Assembly (NCBI GenBank): GCA_012033095.1
Contig: JAAUPO010000102.1
Span: 1-7,537, forward strand
Length of the DNA: 7,537 nt
Direction: 5' to 3'
Origin: Synechococcaceae cyanobacterium RL_1_2
GTDB lineage: Bacteria; Cyanobacteriota; Cyanobacteriia; Cyanobacteriales; JAAUPO01
The notes beneath the pieces were generated by a model that searched no databases, was not told the DNA's origin, and saw nothing but the letters and a program-made list of their open reading frames with translations. The first letter of the stretch is position 1, and each line of letters starts with the position of its first letter. This document shows, in pieces, positions 5,814-7,537 of the stretch. Made by a program: the position numbers and the translations under genes.

Positions 5814-5921
5814 TTATTTAAAATGATTGGCCCCATCTTTCATCATATCTAATGGATTGAATCCTTCGCCTTCGTCAACTGTGCCCGAACTTGGTCCAAA
5901 ATAGTTTGATGGGCAGACCAT
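5814..5921 (-). CDS. Possible 35-residue small protein, unidentified
   Basis: ATG at 5921 is preceded by AAGGA at about the right distance. The frame encodes 35 residues, beginning MVCPSNYFGPSS, with an acidic middle (VDEGEG) and ending FNPLDMMKDGANHFK before TAA. A TGA lies in frame a few codons upstream, so it is not the visible tail of a longer intact gene, though it could be the end of a decayed one. The family is not recognised. The only support is the ribosome binding site and plausible composition in an otherwise empty stretch. Confidence 0.25.
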   Translation of the reverse strand: MVCPSNYFGPSSGTVDEGEGFNPLDMMKDGANHFK

Positions 5922-6038
5922 GAAGATCCTTACTAGAGGTGGCTTTCAATGTACTCAATTGCCACCAGCTATTTAGGATTGCTATAGTTCCCTCCGCTTG
6001 CTCCGTAACCCCCATCCACCATCACATGGGCCGCAATT

Positions 6039-6167
6039 AGAACGTGTTGGAAAAGTATCAAATGTTGTGGAGTCGCCCCCTAAATCCCCCAATTTAGGGG
6101 ACTTCATTGGTTAAAATCTAGCTGGTTTCCCTCAGAATGGGGGGCAAGGGGGCTTTTCAAACATTCT
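6039..6167. repeat. MITE-like or cyanobacterial G/C-run interspersed repeat with terminal inverted repeats
   Basis: The left end AGAACGTGTTGGAAAAG (6039-6055) and right end CTTTTCAAACATTCT (6153-6167) are inverted repeats with one mismatch and a two-base gap. Inside is a perfect 9-bp hairpin, CCCCTAAAT (6077-6085) with ATTTAGGGG (6092-6100), then further G-runs (GGGGGGCAAGGGGGC) that can pair with the C-runs. There is no coding capacity. Elements with this C-run/TTTAGGGG style and CTTTTCAAACAT ends are scattered through many cyanobacterial genomes. A mobilising transposase cannot be named from this copy. Confidence 0.55.
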
Positions 6168-6376
6168 CTTAGAGCGTCAAGGATTATTTGATCCCGGTCG
6201 AAGAAAGTGTTTGCAAAGCCTTATTTTATGAAGGTTGATGAGTATTGAGCCGTAGCGATCGCGATAATTGACTAATTATGACAGTTCGGAGATGAAATAA
6301 CCCTAACTTTAAAAATGTCCTTGGTTCCTTGATTTGAATAGAGGACAAACACTATGTTCCTGGATAGAGTTGCCTG

Positions 6377-7336
6377 CTAACCTTTGGTGGTGGAACGTCG
6401 ATATTTAGGATTCATATATTCATTTAAAAAAGGTAATCCTAAAATCGCAGGTACAAGGTAACGGGTGGTGCACAGCAAACCGAGGGCCACAGCGGTTACT
6501 TGGGGCAAATAGGGTTGGTACAACACAATAATAGCCGCATCCCTAGTTCCTACCCCACCAAAAGTTAAGGGCATTAATCCTGCTAGGATCGCAAGGGGGG
6601 ATAGGGCTAAATTAGCGAGGAAAGGAATAGAGGTTTTGAGGGTGAGAATATAAAGCCAAATTTGCAACAGATGTAAAAACCACAGAAAAATAGAATTACT
6701 TGCGACTAAAAATAATTTTTTGCCATCTTGCCAAAAGTATTGGTGCATCAATTGCCAAGACTCTTTGAGTGTCGTTATTTTCTCTGCAATTTTAGCTGGG
6801 CTGAATTGAATGATCCGATTAAAAAAGAAGTTAGCAAAGCCCGTGGAGCAAAGGGTCAGGGTGAACAGCCCAATACTGGCTGCAATCACTAAAGTAACTA
6901 ATCCTAACCACCATGGTTTATCGACTTGGGGATAAAAGCCTAACCCAAATACACACCAACCCAACAGAGCTAAAAAATCGCAGCATTTTTCAAAAATCAC
7001 TAATGAAAGGGCCAAATTACCGCTCAGGTGCCCCCGATCCTTCATGAAATAGGCTTTGACTACTTCCCCCATTTTTGATGGCAAGACCATATTGAGAACA
7101 TTGGCTACGATCGTGAGTTTATTGGCTTCCCAAAATCCGAGGGTGGAATCTGTGGGCATGAGGTGTTGTAAACGCCATGCAGTAAATATATTCAGCGGAA
7201 TCACCATGGCGGTACTAATAATTAACCATTTCAGATCACACTGGTAAAAAATTTTGATCAGGGCTTCAAAGTCTAGCTTCCAGTAAATTAAAACTAGGAT
7301 TAAGACACTAACAACAATAGAGATTATTTTTTTCAT
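6377..7336 (-). CDS. YbhN/UPF0104-type membrane protein (lysylphosphatidylglycerol synthase transmembrane-domain family)
   Basis: This is an integral membrane protein of 319 residues from ATG 7336. A TTG at 7351 would add five residues. Neither start has a clear ribosome binding site, and the ATG directly before the Lys-Lys and hydrophobic segment is preferred. About eight hydrophobic segments are visible, beginning with IISIVVSVLILVLIYW. Family hallmarks are the loop LPSKMGEVVKAYFMKD (about residues 85-100) and the motif FGGVGTRDAAIIVLY near residues 259-273. The family resembles the flippase-like membrane half of MprF. There is no aminoacyltransferase domain here, so lysyl-lipid synthesis is not predicted. 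Some relatives sit beside glycosyltransferases and are thought to act in lipid or isoprenoid-linked sugar handling; the substrate here is unknown. It is host DNA, not part of the element. Confidence 0.85.
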   Translation of the reverse strand: MKKIISIVVSVLILVLIYWKLDFEALIKIFYQCDLKWLIISTAMVIPLNIFTAWRLQHLMPTDSTLGFWEANKLTIVANVLNMVLPSKMGEVVKAYFMKDRGHLSGNLALSLVIFEKCCDFLALLGWCVFGLGFYPQVDKPWWLGLVTLVIAASIGLFTLTLCSTGFANFFFNRIIQFSPAKIAEKITTLKESWQLMHQYFWQDGKKLFLVASNSIFLWFLHLLQIWLYILTLKTSIPFLANLALSPLAILAGLMPLTFGGVGTRDAAIIVLYQPYLPQVTAVALGLLCTTRYLVPAILGLPFLNEYMNPKYRRSTTKG

Positions 7337-7368
7337 CAGTAGGGACAACAAGCGATCGCGTTCAGCCT

Positions 7369-7387
7369 AGATTCTTTCATAGAATCT
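7369..7387. repeat. Small perfect inverted repeat upstream of the membrane-protein gene
   Basis: AGATTCT, five bases, AGAATCT, lying 33-51 bp upstream of the ATG and bracketed by two HIP1-type sequences (7352-7360 and 7391-7398). No T-tract follows. It could be an operator or a leader hairpin; function is not established. Confidence 0.3.
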
Positions 7388-7427
7388 TCCCGATCGCGTG
7401 CTCCAATTCAATTAAATTCTCAGTTTT

Positions 7428-7449
7428 GCTGAAATTAGGCTGAAATTAG
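7428..7449. repeat. Perfect tandem 11-bp duplication
   Basis: GCTGAAATTAG is repeated twice without a gap, about 92-113 bp upstream of the membrane-protein ATG. It could be a replication-slippage duplication or a paired factor-binding site. Confidence 0.45.
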
Positions 7450-7491
7450 GATGTAGAGGCTGTTTACAAAGTAAATTGAATTTGCATTTTT

Positions 7492-7516
7492 CCCCTAAAT
7501 TTTGCAAATTTGGGGG
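7492..7516. repeat. Strong hairpin, probable second copy or relative of the interspersed C-run repeat
   Basis: CCCCTAAATTT (7492-7502) and AAATTTGGGGG (7506-7516) form an 11-bp stem with one G-T pair and a 3-base loop. It is followed by ACT and then TTTTTCAAAA at the window edge. This resembles the inner hairpin, GGGGACT and TTTTCAAACA of the repeat at 6039-6167, so a related element probably begins here and continues to the right. Confidence 0.5.
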
Positions 7517-7537
7517 ACTGTTAATGATTTTTCAAAA

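Larger units (their letters stand above)
5744..6376. other. 633-bp gene-poor host region between tRNA-Gly and the membrane-protein gene
   Basis: No long ORF is present on either strand. Contents are the possible small ORF, a GGTGGC/GCCACC inverted repeat (5938-5943 and 5961-5966), the MITE-like repeat at 6039-6167, a HIP1 octamer at 6255, and a small palindrome ATAATT-GACT-AATTAT (6264-6279). The rest shows nothing identifiable and may be decayed sequence. Confidence 0.5.

Noticed and set aside
7056..7247. Plus-strand 63-codon ORF inside the membrane-protein gene
   Set aside because: It is antisense to a clear UPF0104-type coding region, with no independent support.
1..7537. CRISPR array, rRNA or riboswitch
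   Set aside because: No regularly spaced direct repeats, rRNA-like sequence or recognised riboswitch core was seen on either strand.

Overview
The window looks like cyanobacterial chromosome. It holds seven perfect copies of the HIP1 octamer GCGATCGC (249, 691, 1412, 1924, 5092, 6255, 7352), far more than chance allows in 7.5 kb. The intergenic repeats of the CCCCTAAAT...ATTTAGGGG type are also familiar from cyanobacteria. The style resembles Synechocystis or another unicellular relative, but the species cannot be fixed from the sequence.

The window divides at a tRNA-Gly(CCC) gene (5629-5700, minus strand). To its right is ordinary host DNA: a tRNA promoter, a gene-poor stretch with a MITE-like repeat and one possible 35-codon small ORF, then a YbhN/UPF0104-type membrane protein. 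To its left, starting just past the tRNA 3' end, is one end of an integrated mobile element that runs off the left edge of the window. The gene order read away from the tRNA is: tyrosine integrase, a roughly 530-bp regulatory and structured gap, an excisionase-like HTH protein, and a giant replication protein. All of these are on the minus strand.

The giant replication gene is the highlight. Its start codon overlaps the stop of the HTH gene (ATGA) behind a strong ribosome binding site. The conceptual product reads, in order: archaeo-eukaryotic primase/PrimPol domain, PriCT-like domain, DUF3987 P-loop ATPase/helicase domain, a winged-helix-like segment, a Gln/Ser/Asn/Thr-rich linker, and a family-B-DNA-polymerase-type 3'-5' exonuclease with all three Exo motifs. 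It then reaches a YxGG motif just before the window cuts off, where a PolB palm domain would be expected. A single polypeptide joining primase, helicase-like ATPase and proofreading polymerase in a tRNA-integrated element would be an unusual all-in-one replicon, loosely comparable to pipolins. The polymerase core itself is not visible here.

The gene is not one clean ORF. It changes frame three times, each time at or beside a short homopolymer: near 3330 (one base short), at an A9 run inside the Walker A motif at 2234-2242 (one base extra), and at a G4/HIP1 junction at 1924-1938 (one base short). No nonsense codons lie in the homologous frames. This could be very recent decay, sequencing error, or, for the A9 run, transcriptional slippage. 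Integrase and HTH protein would mediate integration and excision at the tRNA, while the Rep protein would copy the element.
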